Source: Trileptium ribeirensis (lineage: Eukaryota; Nematoda; Enoplea; Enoplida; Thoracostomopsidae). From it: DNA of 64,000 bases. The stretch spans positions 1 through 64,000 of the forward strand of contig JASANE010010120.1 in assembly GCA_030248225.1 (NCBI GenBank). The letters are read 5' to 3'. The notes beneath the pieces were generated by a model that did not search any database, was not told the DNA's origin, and worked only from the letters and a program-made list of their open reading frames with translations. Shown here piece after piece: positions 9,308 to 20,267 of this stretch. The position numbers and the translations under genes are program-made. How positions within the stretch are numbered: position 1 is the stretch's first letter; every line of letters begins with the position of its first letter.

Positions 9308-12300
9308 AGTACGGAATAGAGGTTCTAATTTTGGACGAAATCCCCGTCCACGAGCAGTTTTTTTCCAATAGGAATACTAAGCTGCCCTCGACGATGTCCG
9401 CTCGATTTGCCGAGACACGTCGATCATATTGTTTGCAGTATTGTTCCTGAGTCCGTTGTAATTGGTCTTTACATTCGGTCCATATTGCCTGTAATTCAGT
9501 GTACAAACCGTGTACATATTTTTGTACCGAATCCGAATGTACTTGCAGTCGCCGTGGTTCCTCTGCAAGATCCATATCGCGTCCATAATTCATACGATAA
9601 GGCGTTTCACCAGTAGCTACGTTGGGTGTAATACGATACGCCATGCAGACAAGTGGTACATATTCATCCCAACAATCCGGATTCTCGTCGGCAATTTTAC
9701 GTAAGACACGAATAAGCGTCTGATTCCAGCGTTCCACCAATCCGTTGGATTGATGATGATCTGCTACGACAAAATTGAGTTTCACTCCACGAGAACTCAA
9801 AGCCTTTTGATGTGTCTCTGCCATAAATCCAGCACCCCGGTCAACGATGACAGTTTTCGGATGACCATGTCGACTAGAGACACCCTGAATAAATGTAGCC
9901 ACAATTGATTTTGCCGTCGTATCTGGTACCGGAAACGCTTCTGGCCATTTCGTCAGATAGTCTATCCATGAAATAATATATTTATTGCCGTTTTCCGTAG
10001 CAGGTAGTGGACCGACGATATCTACACCTACTGTTTCCCAAGGTGCATACGGTATAGCATTAGGATGTAGCGGAACTTTACGACTTCCACCTGGGTTGAA
10101 GCGATTGCAAACAATACAATCTCGTATAAACAAATGTACATCCGCTGCCATGGTTTGCCAATAATAGCATTTCGCAAGTAACGGATAGGTTCGCTCCCAA
10201 GCGAGATGACCGGCAAAGTCCTCATGGTATCTTTGCAGTAATTCCTGTCGAAAGACGTTTGGTACAACCAACTGGGTGAATGCTACAGCACGCCGCTGAT
10301 GCCGATAGCGCCAGTGTAGATGGAACAATAACTGATCGCGTAAAAAGAAATCGCCCTGATTCCGACATAGCCACCGATATCGTTCGTTCGGTAGCCCCGC
10401 TACTTCGCCCTTGGCTAGCTTGAAAGCCCGAATTTCCTCGATTTCTGGATCCAATTGCTGTTCCCGAAGGATTTGCGCTTGCGGCCACGGCCATTCTTGG
10501 TCGACAATATGACGCAAGTTTACCACATCACGATTTCTTGCTTGTTGATCCTTCTGATCGACAACTTCAGCATCTACTACATACGCTACCGCGTCGTCGC
10601 GTTCATAGGCGGCAGGCGAATAGGCTTTCTCGATATCTTCCTTGGAAATTTGAAGCAAAGGTGGTCGACTCATACCATCGGCATTCGTTAACTTAAGCCC
10701 TGGCATATACTTTACCTCAAAGGAATATTCTTGCAACTTGATAGTCCATCTAAAAAGTCTACCTGTAAGCCCATCTAAATTCCGACGGCCGTTCAGTATA
10801 TACGTTAAACATTGATGATCAGTATACACTGTAACGTAATTACCTATGAAATATGGTCGATATTCCTTAAATGCACGTACTATAGCCAAACATTCCTTCT
10901 CAGGTATGCTATAGTGCATTTGAGCAGGTGAAAATTTCTGCCCTCCATAAGCAATTACACGAAGTCGACCGTTTTCATCTTCCTGTTCTAATACATTGCC
11001 GACACCGTAATCACTAGCGTCCGTAAACAAAACAAAAGGTTTGGTATAATCCGGATAGGCTAAAATTGGCGTCGTAGTGAGCGCTTCCTTCAGCTGCTCA
11101 AAAGCTGCATCACATGCTTCCGTCCATCCGGACGAAAACTTGACTCCTCTAGGACGCTCCTTCGTAGTTTCATACAGCGGTGCCGCAACAGTAGCGTAGT
11201 TGGGTACAAACCGTCGATAATAATTGGTAAGACCAAGGAAACTACGTACTTCCTTCACACTAGTAGGTTTAGTACATTTTTGCACCTTTTCGATCTTACT
11301 AGGATCCGTACTTATTCCGTCACGTGAAACAACGTGTCCAAGGAATTGCACCTTTTCCTGCGCAAAATGACACTTTTTCCCTTTGACTTTAAGACCGGTA
11401 TCACGTAATCGTTGCCAAACTTGATGTAAATAAAAAAAATGCTGCCAAAAATTTGCTGAAAATACAATTATATCGTCGATAAAGCACAGACAACTGATTC
11501 CCAGCAACCCCAGCAACACAGTCTGCATCGTACGCTGGAACGTAGCAGGTGCGTTGGTTAACCCAAACGGCATACGTTCCCATTCGTATAACCCTTCGTG
11601 GGTAACAAAAGCCGTTTTAGGTTTACTTTCTTCATCCATACGAATCTGCCAATAACCCGATTGTAAATCCATGGTGGAGAAGTAACGTGTTCCACGAAGT
11701 GATTCCAATTGTTCGTTGGTACGTGGCAATGGAAACGCATCTTTCACCGTTAAAGCATTCACCTTACGATAGTCAATACAAAATCGTAACGTACCATCCT
11801 TCTTGTGCACCATCACTACTGGACTGGCCCATGGACTGTTTGATGGTTGTATCGCTCCAGTAGCTTTCATTTGCCCAATTTGTCGCTCAATTTCCTGTCG
11901 CATTGCGTGCGGCGCAGGATATGCTTTTTGCCGAATAGGTGGCGCAGAACCCGTGTTGATTGTATGCAACGCAACACTACAGTCGCCGAGTTCTTCATTC
12001 GACTTAGCGAAAATATCACGATGTTCATCCATTAGTAGTTGCAGATAGCGTTTTTCCACATCATCCAATACTGATGACGATAAATCAACACCAGGTATTG
12101 GTTCCAGTTGATCTTTACGGTTATTTTGAGCTTCGAGGTATTGCTGTAACTGCTCCGGGTTCATCCAATGCCGCTGCATTGGCTCAGGCACCGAGCCCAA
12201 CTCGATGTCACTAGTTTGTACCTGACCGATTTCCTCTATCTCCTCGTCTGGTGGATAAATATTATAGTTGGCTATAGGCTCGATCCTAACGCAAACGAGT

Positions 12301-12437
12301 CCTTTTGGAACAATTAATGTTGAATTAGTGGTATTGACGATAGGCACCCAGAGTTGACCACTAGATTGGACAACTCCTACAGATCTCGCGACCAGCACCA
12401 TTTGGAAAATGGCCGCGCCATCTTCTGTTGCTTCCAT
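9300..12437 (-). CDS. pol: Element 1 pol: reverse transcriptase, RNase H and integrase
   Basis: 1045 residues. Residues ~165-370: RT, with LP-type fingers, motif A D257 (STMDLQSGYWQI), and motif C FIDD (D321, D322) in place of the more usual Y-x-DD. Residues ~465-590: RNase H with D473, E515, D540, D587. Residues ~730-780: zinc-binding H738, H744, C774, C777. Residues ~800-905: integrase core with D806, D866 and E902, exactly 35 residues between the last two (DD35E). All catalytic residues are present, so the core looks functional. The ATG overlaps the protease stop as TAATG, but the frame is open upstream to about 12510, so pol is likely made by a frameshift or reinitiation from protease. 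It ends out of frame after the A7 run; see the tail entries. Confidence 0.95.
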   Translation of the reverse strand: MEATEDGAAIFQMVLVARSVGVVQSSGQLWVPIVNTTNSTLIVPKGLVCVRIEPIANYNIYPPDEEIEEIGQVQTSDIELGSVPEPMQRHWMNPEQLQQYLEAQNNRKDQLEPIPGVDLSSSVLDDVEKRYLQLLMDEHRDIFAKSNEELGDCSVALHTINTGSAPPIRQKAYPAPHAMRQEIERQIGQMKATGAIQPSNSPWASPVVMVHKKDGTLRFCIDYRKVNALTVKDAFPLPRTNEQLESLRGTRYFSTMDLQSGYWQIRMDEESKPKTAFVTHEGLYEWERMPFGLTNAPATFQRTMQTVLLGLLGISCLCFIDDIIVFSANFWQHFFYLHQVWQRLRDTGLKVKGKKCHFAQEKVQFLGHVVSRDGISTDPSKIEKVQKCTKPTSVKEVRSFLGLTNYYRRFVPNYATVAAPLYETTKERPRGVKFSSGWTEACDAAFEQLKEALTTTPILAYPDYTKPFVLFTDASDYGVGNVLEQEDENGRLRVIAYGGQKFSPAQMHYSIPEKECLAIVRAFKEYRPYFIGNYVTVYTDHQCLTYILNGRRNLDGLTGRLFRWTIKLQEYSFEVKYMPGLKLTNADGMSRPPLLQISKEDIEKAYSPAAYERDDAVAYVVDAEVVDQKDQQARNRDVVNLRHIVDQEWPWPQAQILREQQLDPEIEEIRAFKLAKGEVAGLPNERYRWLCRNQGDFFLRDQLLFHLHWRYRHQRRAVAFTQLVVPNVFRQELLQRYHEDFAGHLAWERTYPLLAKCYYWQTMAADVHLFIRDCIVCNRFNPGGSRKVPLHPNAIPYAPWETVGVDIVGPLPATENGNKYIISWIDYLTKWPEAFPVPDTTAKSIVATFIQGVSSRHGHPKTVIVDRGAGFMAETHQKALSSRGVKLNFVVADHHQSNGLVERWNQTLIRVLRKIADENPDCWDEYVPLVCMAYRITPNVATGETPYRMNYGRDMDLAEEPRRLQVHSDSVQKYVHGLYTELQAIWTECKDQLQRTQEQYCKQYDRRVSANRADIVEGSLVFLLEKNCSWTGISSKIRTSIPYFV

Positions 12438-13033
12438 TACAACCTGGGTGCCAGACGGAAAACCTGTGGATCCGCCTGTATCTCCAGTACAGCTACCGTT
12501 CGTCCGTCAATTTCTTGTTGCTTGGCAGTAAATCCACAATTCCGATTCACCTTTTGGTAATCGGCAGCCCTGAAATTCCACGTAAATACCTCTATCGGTA
12601 TACCCGCAATAGAGACATCGGGTCCCGGATAAGCGATTGTAACCTGATATTGTTCGAAGAATTGATGATCCAAAATAACTGGATATTTCAGTGCCTTGAC
12701 TACATAAAAAGGATGAAATTCCACCGTAGTCAAACCCACATTGACCGGTATTCGTGCAATTCCCACGCATGGTAATTCGCTTCCATTAATTGCACGAAGT
12801 CGCTTTGCACCACTAACACATGGCCAAGCATTCCAAGACGTTTCGTATAAGTCTGCATTAACTAAGCTAACGTCTGCGCCGGTATCGACAAATGCCCGAG
12901 CAATAACGCCATCCAACACTACATCGATAAAGACTCGTCCAGTTTGCCATCGCTCTTCCAGCGGCTGCGCAATAACGATCCGATGATCATCGCTGGATTC
13001 CAACGAATTTGCTTGGGTAATTATTCCCAACAT
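12437..13033 (-). CDS. Element 1 aspartic protease
   Basis: 198 residues with the retropepsin signature AFVDTGADVSLVN (catalytic D50) and a later hydrophobic strand with VILDHQFF, as in gypsy proteases. The enzyme would act as a dimer to cut Gag and Pol. It overlaps the Gag zinc-knuckle ORF at its start by 47 bases and pol at its end by the TAATG sequence, so three consecutive genes lie in different frames. Family proteases are ~100-130 residues; the extra length is an N-terminal linker and a C-terminal extension towards RT. Confidence 0.88.
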   Translation of the reverse strand: MLGIITQANSLESSDDHRIVIAQPLEERWQTGRVFIDVVLDGVIARAFVDTGADVSLVNADLYETSWNAWPCVSGAKRLRAINGSELPCVGIARIPVNVGLTTVEFHPFYVVKALKYPVILDHQFFEQYQVTIAYPGPDVSIAGIPIEVFTWNFRAADYQKVNRNCGFTAKQQEIDGRTVAVLEIQADPQVFRLAPRL

Positions 13034-13769
13034 GGAAAATATCGGCTTCGATTAGACCGAAATCCCAAACCACTTCGTCATCGGTGTTTGTTCCCGTAGA
13101 TTCCACATTTGCTTCCTCATCTACGTCTACCGCATCCATCCACTCTGCGATTTCCGCTACATGTGGAACAGATCGGTCTGTCGAAACTCCAGTTCGATTT
13201 GGATCCGTAGCCTGCCCTGCCGTTGTTGTCGGTAACGAAGGACAATTAGTCGAAATATGACCAAAACCAGTACAGGCAAAACACCGTCGTCGCGTATTCA
13301 CCAATGGATTAACGCGCAAATTGGTTCCCGTACTCAACAGAGTACCGCCTCCAATGCGTTGTGGTCGTCGTATTCCTTCCGAAGCAACGTTACCATTACG
13401 TTCACTAATCCACTGTCTCTGTGCAGTTGTACTCTCCGATCCCGCATTAGCCCTCGGTGTTGTTTGTAATTTCATCTGCTCCAAGAATTGTTTCATCATT
13501 TGTTGCAATTCCGTTGTAGATGATTCATGATTCTCAGCTTCAGTGCTCTTCACCCTCGTTTCGTTCACAGTTGTTGACTGGGTAGTGACCGGAAACGTCG
13601 ATACACCTGTCGAACGAACTGGAGCCGCAGTAGCACGAGGCACAAATCCACTACGCGTGACCGTCTGTGCTACCGCTACTTGTGGATTCTCATTGTCGCT
13701 ATCTTGCGAATCGGCAGCCATTTCCATTTCAGCTGCGGAAACATCCTTCATCCTAACCGTTTTTCGCAA
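12987..13769 (-). CDS. gag: Element 1 Gag C-terminal part with CCHC zinc knuckle (nucleocapsid)
   Basis: 260 residues, mostly low-complexity (Thr/Ser/Gln-rich) with a zinc knuckle CFACTGFGHISTNC (C-x2-C-x4-H-x4-C) around residue 165, preceded by basic Arg-rich sequence (NTRRRC). This is the RNA-packaging nucleocapsid of Gag. An acidic region follows the knuckle. It lies directly upstream of protease and is separated from the capsid-like pieces by frame changes. Confidence 0.85.
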   Translation of the reverse strand: MRKTVRMKDVSAAEMEMAADSQDSDNENPQVAVAQTVTRSGFVPRATAAPVRSTGVSTFPVTTQSTTVNETRVKSTEAENHESSTTELQQMMKQFLEQMKLQTTPRANAGSESTTAQRQWISERNGNVASEGIRRPQRIGGGTLLSTGTNLRVNPLVNTRRRCFACTGFGHISTNCPSLPTTTAGQATDPNRTGVSTDRSVPHVAEIAEWMDAVDVDEEANVESTGTNTDDEVVWDFGLIEADIFHVGNNYPSKFVGIQR

Positions 13770-13987
13770 AATTCCCGGTCGAACATTTCCATCCGTTCCC
13801 TCCTCACGGGAATGCGTATCACAACGTCGTAGGAAATCATAGCGTTCCCTGCTTCGAGCAGCTCCTCCACATCATGTCGATCTCCCATCGGTTTGTATAT
13901 CTGCTCCATCCCATGACGTAAGCCTTTAGGAACGTAAAGAAGCATTCCGATAGTTATGCTGTTGTTCGATAAGCTCTTTCGTACCAT
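13748..13987 (-). pseudogene. Element 1 Gag fragment (end of capsid region)
   Basis: 80 codons in a third frame between the capsid-like piece and the nucleocapsid piece. Residues VPKGLRHGMEQI and the acidic/Arg-rich end fit the C-terminal half of a gypsy capsid, but the call rests mainly on position. It ends 21 bases inside the nucleocapsid ORF, consistent with a single-base shift there. Confidence 0.45.
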
Positions 13988-14078
13988 GTGGCTTGCAATC
14001 TTGCTTTAACGCCATAACGTTTCCTCCGACCTTGCACCTACTGGCTTTGAATCGTTCAGCCGCCCAAGATTTCGAAGA

Positions 14079-14603
14079 TCATAGACGATCCTCGTACGTA
14101 TCCTCATTCTCAGGTTCCGGTAGCGTCGACTCGACCGCTCGTAGTACGTATCTAGCTGATTCCCCAGCCATTGCTAAGGTAAATAATGTTACCTTATGCG
14201 TATCCAATCGCACATGGAAGCTACGCAACGTTCGTTCAAAACCTTCTAACCAGCCAGGAAAATCATCACCTTTGAATTTTTCCCACGGATGTCGCAACAC
14301 ATACGCCGGTATTTCTGGCATACCAGAAAAAGTCGACCAAGCCGAAGCTCGACCAGTGGCGTTCGCATCAGTCCCGCTATGTAGCTGCCTTCGTAATTGT
14401 TCTCGTGCAGCAGGTTCTTGAACTGACCTTTTTGGCCGGGTTGGCCTGCGAAAGTGCTGGACCTCGCCGCCGTCGATCGTCTTCCTCCTGCATAGTAGTA
14501 CGCAAGATATCCAATTCAGTAGGTCTGATATCCGGAACTGGTCGCCGCGTTTCCTGTTGAATTTCGCCAACCCAATCCCGATAGCGAGATTGCGTGTGTT
14601 CAC
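14079..14603 (-). pseudogene. gag: Element 1 Gag capsid-like fragment
   Basis: The useful part is the last ~85 residues: WEKFKGDDFPGWLEGFERTL and then HKVTLFTLAMAGESARYVL. This is the pattern of the retrotransposon Gag/capsid domain (an F-x-G-[DE] start, W-L-x-x-F-E helix, and a hydrophobic helix after a short linker). The N-terminal part of the open frame overlaps the previous Gag piece in another frame and is probably not translated. No natural start; reached by frameshift from 14985-14377. Confidence 0.6.
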
Positions 14604-14985
14604 ACACCGGTTCCTTCACTATCGCTTCGCTCCGTACCGGTAATCGAACGTCCCACCCGTGCAGACGAGTGATCCGCTTAATTGTGTCGGAAGACCCCAC
14701 AACCTTTTCCAACGCTTGATACAATACATTCTCAGCCTCACGAACCTCAAACTCATCTGCAGAAGAGTGCCGACTGATGACGCTGCGGTAGTGTTCGATC
14801 TCCTGGGCCAACGATTGCATACGCCGTTCCGCAGTGTCAACACCTTGACTTATTCGTTTTACCCGAGTACTGGTTTCACCTGGCTCCCTATAAACAGACT
14901 CTGCACGACTTCGAGATCGCTCAATCGCGACGCGATCTTCGGATCCCAACACATCAAGTCCCCGCTGAGGTTCATCCTGACCCAA
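14377..14985 (-). pseudogene. Element 1 Gag coiled-coil fragment
   Basis: 202 codons, strongly charged and helical (ERMRQSLAQEIEHYRSVISRH-type heptads around residues 50-100), with GWDVRLPVRSEAI later. It overlaps the N-terminal piece (14859-15509) by 127 bases in a different frame and the capsid-like piece by 227 bases. I read it as the middle of Gag, between N-terminal region and capsid. The frame changes suggest two indels. Confidence 0.5.
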
Positions 14986-15509
14986 TGGATAAGGAGGTGA
15001 ATATATGGTGTTGGTCTCACTGCACCCACTGTTCTTTCATATTCCGACCGCTCAGCAATTACAGGTTGTCTACGCCGACCTCCATTATCACTAGTATCAG
15101 TACTACTCTGTTTTGCTCCTCGCCATTTATCTGCCATTTTCCGACAATGGTCCTGAGCTCGCGTTATCTCATCATCCAGTTCCGCGAAATAACGGCGTCG
15201 TCTTGTAGTTGAAGACAATTCCGATGGAATATCTTTTTCCACACCGGGATTCGTAGCTATTACTGTGACATCTGGTTCAAGCGGGATAGGTTGCCGCCGC
15301 ACTTCTGGACGCCAGCCCGTAGAAGCTATAACTCTGGGTCGTCGTGGTATCCGAGAAGTTGTTCCGCCTCCCGTCGTAGCAGCAAACGTAAAAATAGGTG
15401 GTGCCACTGTGGAAACCATCGCCCGTTCAGTGGTTGTGGTTGATATAGTTCGTTCAACCTGGTCGTCACATTCAACAAACACACTATTTGGATCCCTATC
15501 AGATTCCAT
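14859..15509 (-). CDS. Element 1 Gag N-terminal part
   Basis: 216 residues starting at a good ATG (MESDRDPNSVFVE), the first ATG in the Gag region. Thr/Arg-rich and acidic N-terminus, an RRRRYFAELDDEITRAQDH helix, then RGAKQSSTDTSDNGGRRR. Coding character fades in the last ~50 residues, where the next frame takes over. It probably starts the Gag protein. A possible splice acceptor (GGTATCAG) lies ~12 bases before the ATG. Confidence 0.55.
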   Translation of the reverse strand: MESDRDPNSVFVECDDQVERTISTTTTERAMVSTVAPPIFTFAATTGGGTTSRIPRRPRVIASTGWRPEVRRQPIPLEPDVTVIATNPGVEKDIPSELSSTTRRRRYFAELDDEITRAQDHCRKMADKWRGAKQSSTDTSDNGGRRRQPVIAERSEYERTVGAVRPTPYIHLLIHWVRMNLSGDLMCWDPKIASRLSDLEVVQSLFIGSQVKPVLG

Positions 15510-15860
15510 TATTATTACTCTGATACCTACTAGAAGTACGTATTATAAATTCACTGAAATTTTCAACACCACATTCCTCACTTTTCCAGAAATTATACCT
15601 CCTTACCAACAATTTCCAACGGCTAAAATAAAACACAATTCATTATCAAGTTATCAAAGTTATCATTATGTACAGATACCGCATTCCCACTCAACCCCGC
15701 CCAGTCCAGCCCGGGGGTAAGGGATGAGTACGCTTCTCTCAAGACGTAGTCTCCTGTGTCACATTACAAATTATTAGTGCATAAGCGAGTGCAACAAGAT
15801 CAATTATATATAAAGAAATTTTACCAATTACCAACAAAAGCCTTGTATTTAAATACTTAC

Positions 15861-16164
15861 ACAAGCGGTGGAGGCACATCGTTGGCTCTCGTTAGCGCTT
15901 GTCGCAAGTACCGTTGAGCACGTTCCGCATGCCGTTGTCGCGTTTCAGCCTCGGTAAGCGAGGTCGTCTCCAGGATCGTCAGCCGGAGCAGTCGATGCCC
16001 GTGAGGGTTGCGCCGATTTACCCCGCTGTCGGTGTCGCCGTCTTACGCCGCTTGCGTGAACGCCGTTTCGGGGGTGCTCCAATCGCCTCTCGCTATAGTC
16101 GCCCTCGGATGCGTGTGTTTGGTATTCCGCTAATAGTTACCTCCTTGGATGTAGAAGCCATGCC
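15861..16164 (-). other. GC-rich candidate leader exon of element 1
   Basis: This ~300-base block is much richer in GC than its surroundings. On the minus strand it starts ATGGCTTCTACATCC and runs into Arg-rich sequence with stops in each single frame. It ends with a strong splice-donor match, CTTGT|GTAAGTATT, at 15860. With acceptors before Gag (~15522) and before the exonuclease ORF (~8374) it could be a shared spliced leader that supplies an ATG. No protein domain; purely sequence-signal evidence. On the plus strand it also holds a 92-codon ORF that I take as a shadow. Confidence 0.3.
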
Positions 16165-17904
16165 TGCAATTTAGTAAATTTTACAACATTACTTTCTTAT
16201 TACAATATTTCCATGCAAACCACCATATATAGGTTCCTTTCCATTAAATATTAACACGAACAAATTCTATCACAGCAACGAACAAGTCGTGCTGGTAACG
16301 TGCAATAAGCAGATATAAAATTAAAAATTAACAATTACCAATAACCTTTTAGAGAATTTATTCCAGGTTAAACTACCTTTCTACCTGCCAGCAGTACTTT
16401 TACAATGAAGATGTCCAGCATCACAGTCTTTCCATATAACAAAATAGCTAACCCTGTGTCTGACAAATTGAATTCTAACCAACTTTACCAAAGTATGTGT
16501 AACCTAAACTTCGACAATGACAGGCCTCGTCATGGCCACAATGTGAGTTTATCGGCCTTCTCCGCGGCACGTTTCTTACCAAAACGTAACCGACATCTCC
16601 AATGGTGGCCAAAGGGAAAAGGGGTAGAGATATAGAGCGAGTTCGTGAGTTACCCGAAAATATAAGTAAAATCAAGAATACAGGGAATGGAGCCACCAGA
16701 GGGGATGGACCGGTCTACCAGCGGTCGGAGATACCCTTTATCACTGGATGAAAGTTGCGCGAGTTTCCGGCGGTAGACATGTCATTGTCCCGGGCAGGGA
16801 TATCAAGTTTAGGCCAATGTCTGGTGCTTGATAATGAGCTAAGCTGGATAGGCCGTGTGAACGTATATACACGAGAATAAATTGTAGTTAAACCAATTAT
16901 GCCCTGCAACCTGAACAGACCTAGGCCATTGATTGTACTAAAAAGTAAATCACTATGGGATAACAATTGTAAGTTTAGGTAAGGATAGGATTGATGAGTT
17001 CGGCATCCTTTTAGGTATGGCCTTTTCCGCATTAAGCTAAGACTAAATTGAATTTTGGTTAGCAAAACTGCATATTCGTGCTAATGCTGCCTAAACCCTG
17101 GCGAGTCCGGAGAACGTGCCGTGGGTAGTTAATTTATACTAAAAATGTTTAAATAGAATTGGTGAACTGCAAAATTTAACATGAAAATAGTGACTAACGT
17201 TATTGAATATGAACACTTAGCTCTTCAACGATTGTACCCTGGCTAGTCCGACTGACAGGCCGTGGGACATTGATAACATTTTGGAAAAGAGTAAGTTACG
17301 ACATTACGTAAAACTTTGTAAAAGTTTGAATTGTAAAACCGGATAAATTTAAGACCTGATTTAAAAAGTTTTAAAGAGAAACTGTAAAGTTAAAATGAAC
17401 AGTCCAGAAAACAACGTTTGAATATTGCGAATTAAAACAATAATTTATTTAGAGATTTCTCAAATAGTTTTGCATGGCGGTGCCGTGTCCGTTTAGACCA
17501 CACGCACCCCTAAGTTTAGAATTGACCAGAACGTGTCCGAGATCACAGGTTCTGAATGTGATACCTATAAATTTCATGCAAAATACTTTAGACAAAATGT
17601 CACTACGGCGAAGAGTCCGCATAACAGTCCCGTAGTGCGTAGTAAAAATTTTGAATAAGTTTTGGCATACTTTTTTAAAAAGTAAAATTGAAAAATTTGA
17701 ATCAGAAAATCTGTACTCAGGAATTTTATCATGGGTGGTGGAATCAAAGTGGGAGTGAACTACGTTAGTTCTGAAGGCATCCAAGCTTTATCTCAGCTCG
17801 ACAAGCGGCCAGAGTTGAGGTACAGATTGGAGCTAGAAAGGTATTTCCATAAGTTTGTTTGCTTATGGGTGCACAGTAGCGTTTTCCATTACTGAGGATA
17901 GCTA
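16165..17904 (-). other. 5' untranslated region of element 1, primer-binding site not identified
   Basis: About 1.7 kb between the 5' LTR and the leader block, with no coding potential. Two stretches near 17098 and 17229 share CCCTGG-C-AGTCCG followed by CCGTGGG. I looked for a tRNA 3'-end match ending in CCA next to the LTR and found none I trust. Since the window cuts the other LTR, the inner LTR border may lie left of 17905 inside this stretch. Confidence 0.5.
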
Positions 17905-20267
17905 TTTCCCGTAGAGAGCAACAATTGATGCTTTACCTTAAGAGATCGTAATACTAATGTGGCAGGATTGCACCAGAACGATAAAGCTATAATTATTTAC
18001 AAGTTGTCTGAAAATAGATAAAAGATATAACACATTAGCATTCAGAATCTAGCAGTCTTTTGAAACAGGCGACGTCTACGCTAACCATTTAACCAATAGT
18101 ACCACATACGTGCCGAATGATTAAGTGCTAGAAAAACATGGTGTGGCCCTGCCACCCTAAGTACTTTGCAACGTGGCCTGCACCATCGAGTCATATATAA
18201 GTAACTCCAAGTAACCTACAAGTAAAGTAAAGAAAAACAACACCATCAGCTCCTGCTGGCTTGGTAACACACAAAATCATGTAGTAGAAATTTTATTACT
18301 TGACGTTAGCTGGAAATTTTTAAACATTATATAGGTACACTATTAGCACATAACAAAAGATTATATAGCAAAAACTTAACAAGAAAACCCGTGGCCTTAT
18401 GCACCAGGTATAACATGGATAGCATATTTCTCACATAGTGATGTCTTAGCCTCGATCCAAAAGCTTCGCACTGCGTAACGAATTTACCTGTAACAATTTT
18501 TATAAATTTTTGGATTTTTAACCAGTTTGGGACAATAGCGTGCGATCATGCATTATAGGATACATGTACCTTAAATCGTACTACCTGAAGTGTTTGTGTG
18601 TTTCGTGAACCTGAAAAACTAAAGAATTTTATGTGTTAGTGTTAGGGACAAGTGACACAGGATTTTCCCTAAATAGAACGTGGGTGTTGGCCCATAGCTG
18701 CCAAGCCCCCTAAGCGTGTAATTTCCCCGGCCTGTGCATTGGACCACCCCTAGGCGAGGCTTACGCTAAGACATAGTTCCGACAACTATGTCCCACCCTA
18801 AGGAAGGTTTACAACGTCACAGCCTTCGACGATAGAGCAGCCCATGGTGTGGCAACCTGGGGTCCAACGGGTGGTAAAAGGTGCCGGAAAGGTAGAAAGA
18901 CCAATCCCACCCAGAGGTTCCCGTTTAAGGAATGGGCTGCCCCTTTTTCTGGTCTGCCTTATAACCCGGCTAGGGCTTACTATGCCTAGCACACCCGCCT
19001 CCTCGGCAGGGTCCAGAAATGCAGGTAACCTCCTGCAAAGTCACCGTGAGTGAACCTACATGTACTATATAATATGCGTGTGTAGGAAAAAGGAAAACAT
19101 GAATACCGGGCGTGTGAGATGGGGCAACTATTAGGTAGTTCTAACAGGATGAGGCTAGCAACCCTATAGACCGTTTTAATTCGTGCGGACTGCTAAGTTC
19201 CTTGGGAATTTCCATCAACGTAACTTTGAAATTAGAAAAAAACAAAAACAAAAAACGTAGAAAAGGTCCAAATGCCAAAGCAGAAAAGAAACTTCGAATC
19301 GAGCAGTCCTTAACAATACACGTTATATCCTCAATAAAAGCAATGTCGCAACTCCACCGAAGAAAAACGCTGCTTAACACGTAGAAGAAAATAATGATAA
19401 TAATAAAAAAACACTAATAATACACCAAAACAAAATTCGCATCAGCAACATGCGTCGAATAACAAAACATAGTAATAATAATCTGCAACACATGTACGTC
19501 GACTAATAATGATGAAACTAACAAAGTAGCTAGCCGTACACAACAGTAACCAATATTAGCTAACTAATTTTATTCATTAAACTTATCTTAGTATTATTAT
19601 TATATATTAAGAAATTCGGATGTCAGTTTTAGATTAAGAAAAAGGGTTATTTAGGGACAAATTAAAGGTATCCGTAGGAATTAAGTAGATTTTCGGGTGA
19701 GGAAAGTGTGGGTAGGACCCCAATGGATAATCCGAGAGGTTTCGCCACCATATAAAGTTGATAAAAGTCGAGTATTGGTATATTTGATCTTATGAGAAAA
19801 ATAGTGAAAATTAGGGAATTTTAAACCCGATGAAAATGGAATAATGGTGCGATTAAAGTGTTTTCAGCATAGGGAGAAGATAAAATGTAATCCCGCAATA
19901 AGGAAAAGTTGTACCCAAGTGGGGAAAATTTTGTAAATTTGATAGCAAAGTGAAAATATTGTAGTAAGTAAAATAGAGTGTCAAATCAGAGCATAGGGAC
20001 ATTATACCCCGACATAGGAGTAAATAGTGGGTTCACCCGAGTGGGGATAAGTGTGAACGTACCCATTATGGACTATAACCCACCCCACCGGGAGGAAATA
20101 ATAATAAAACCAAGAGAAAGGTGTTATTTGAGTAAAAATGAATATCCCCCAGGATATTAGGATAAGGATAAGTAAGTTGACTATAATTTTGGAAATTAGG
20201 TCAAAACCTATGAAATATTGTCTAGGAGTGAGGGAAATACAAGGTTGGACCTGCCCAAAAGTTGACA
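17905..20267 (-). repeat. 5' LTR of element 1
   Basis: Right-hand copy of the long terminal repeat, read on the minus strand from TGTCAAC at 20267. It should contain the element's promoter. Very long for a gypsy LTR (typical 0.2-1.5 kb). It differs from the 3' LTR only at a handful of bases plus four small indels, so the insertion is recent. The flank beginning AACTA at 20268 would be the target-site duplication; the other copy is outside the window. Confidence 0.92.

Larger units (their letters stand above)
1..20267 (-). mobile_element. Element 1: giant Ty3/gypsy-like LTR retrotransposon (about 20 kb, minus strand, 3' LTR cut by window edge)
   Basis: Two near-identical direct repeats (1-2362 and 17905-20267) bound an internal region whose coding ORFs all read on the minus strand: Gag with a CCHC knuckle, protease (DTGA), RT (FIDD), RNase H, integrase (HHCC, DD35E), then extra ORFs. 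The order PR-RT-RH-IN is that of Ty3/gypsy (Metaviridae). The minus-strand LTR starts TGTCAAC and is preceded by a purine tract ending CCGGGGGA, which fixes orientation and the 5' LTR end at 20267. The element is far longer than usual gypsy elements (5-10 kb) because of the long LTRs and about 5.2 kb of post-pol coding sequence. Several ORFs are frame-broken although the LTRs are nearly identical. The left target-site duplication lies outside the window; on the right the flank begins AACTA. Confidence 0.93.

Noticed and set aside
9358..9364. A AAA AAC heptamer at the end of pol as a programmed -1 frameshift site
   Set aside because: The heptamer is in the right phase, but the -1 frame stops after about a dozen codons; the integrase tail continues in the +1 frame, so an indel in the A7 run explains it better.
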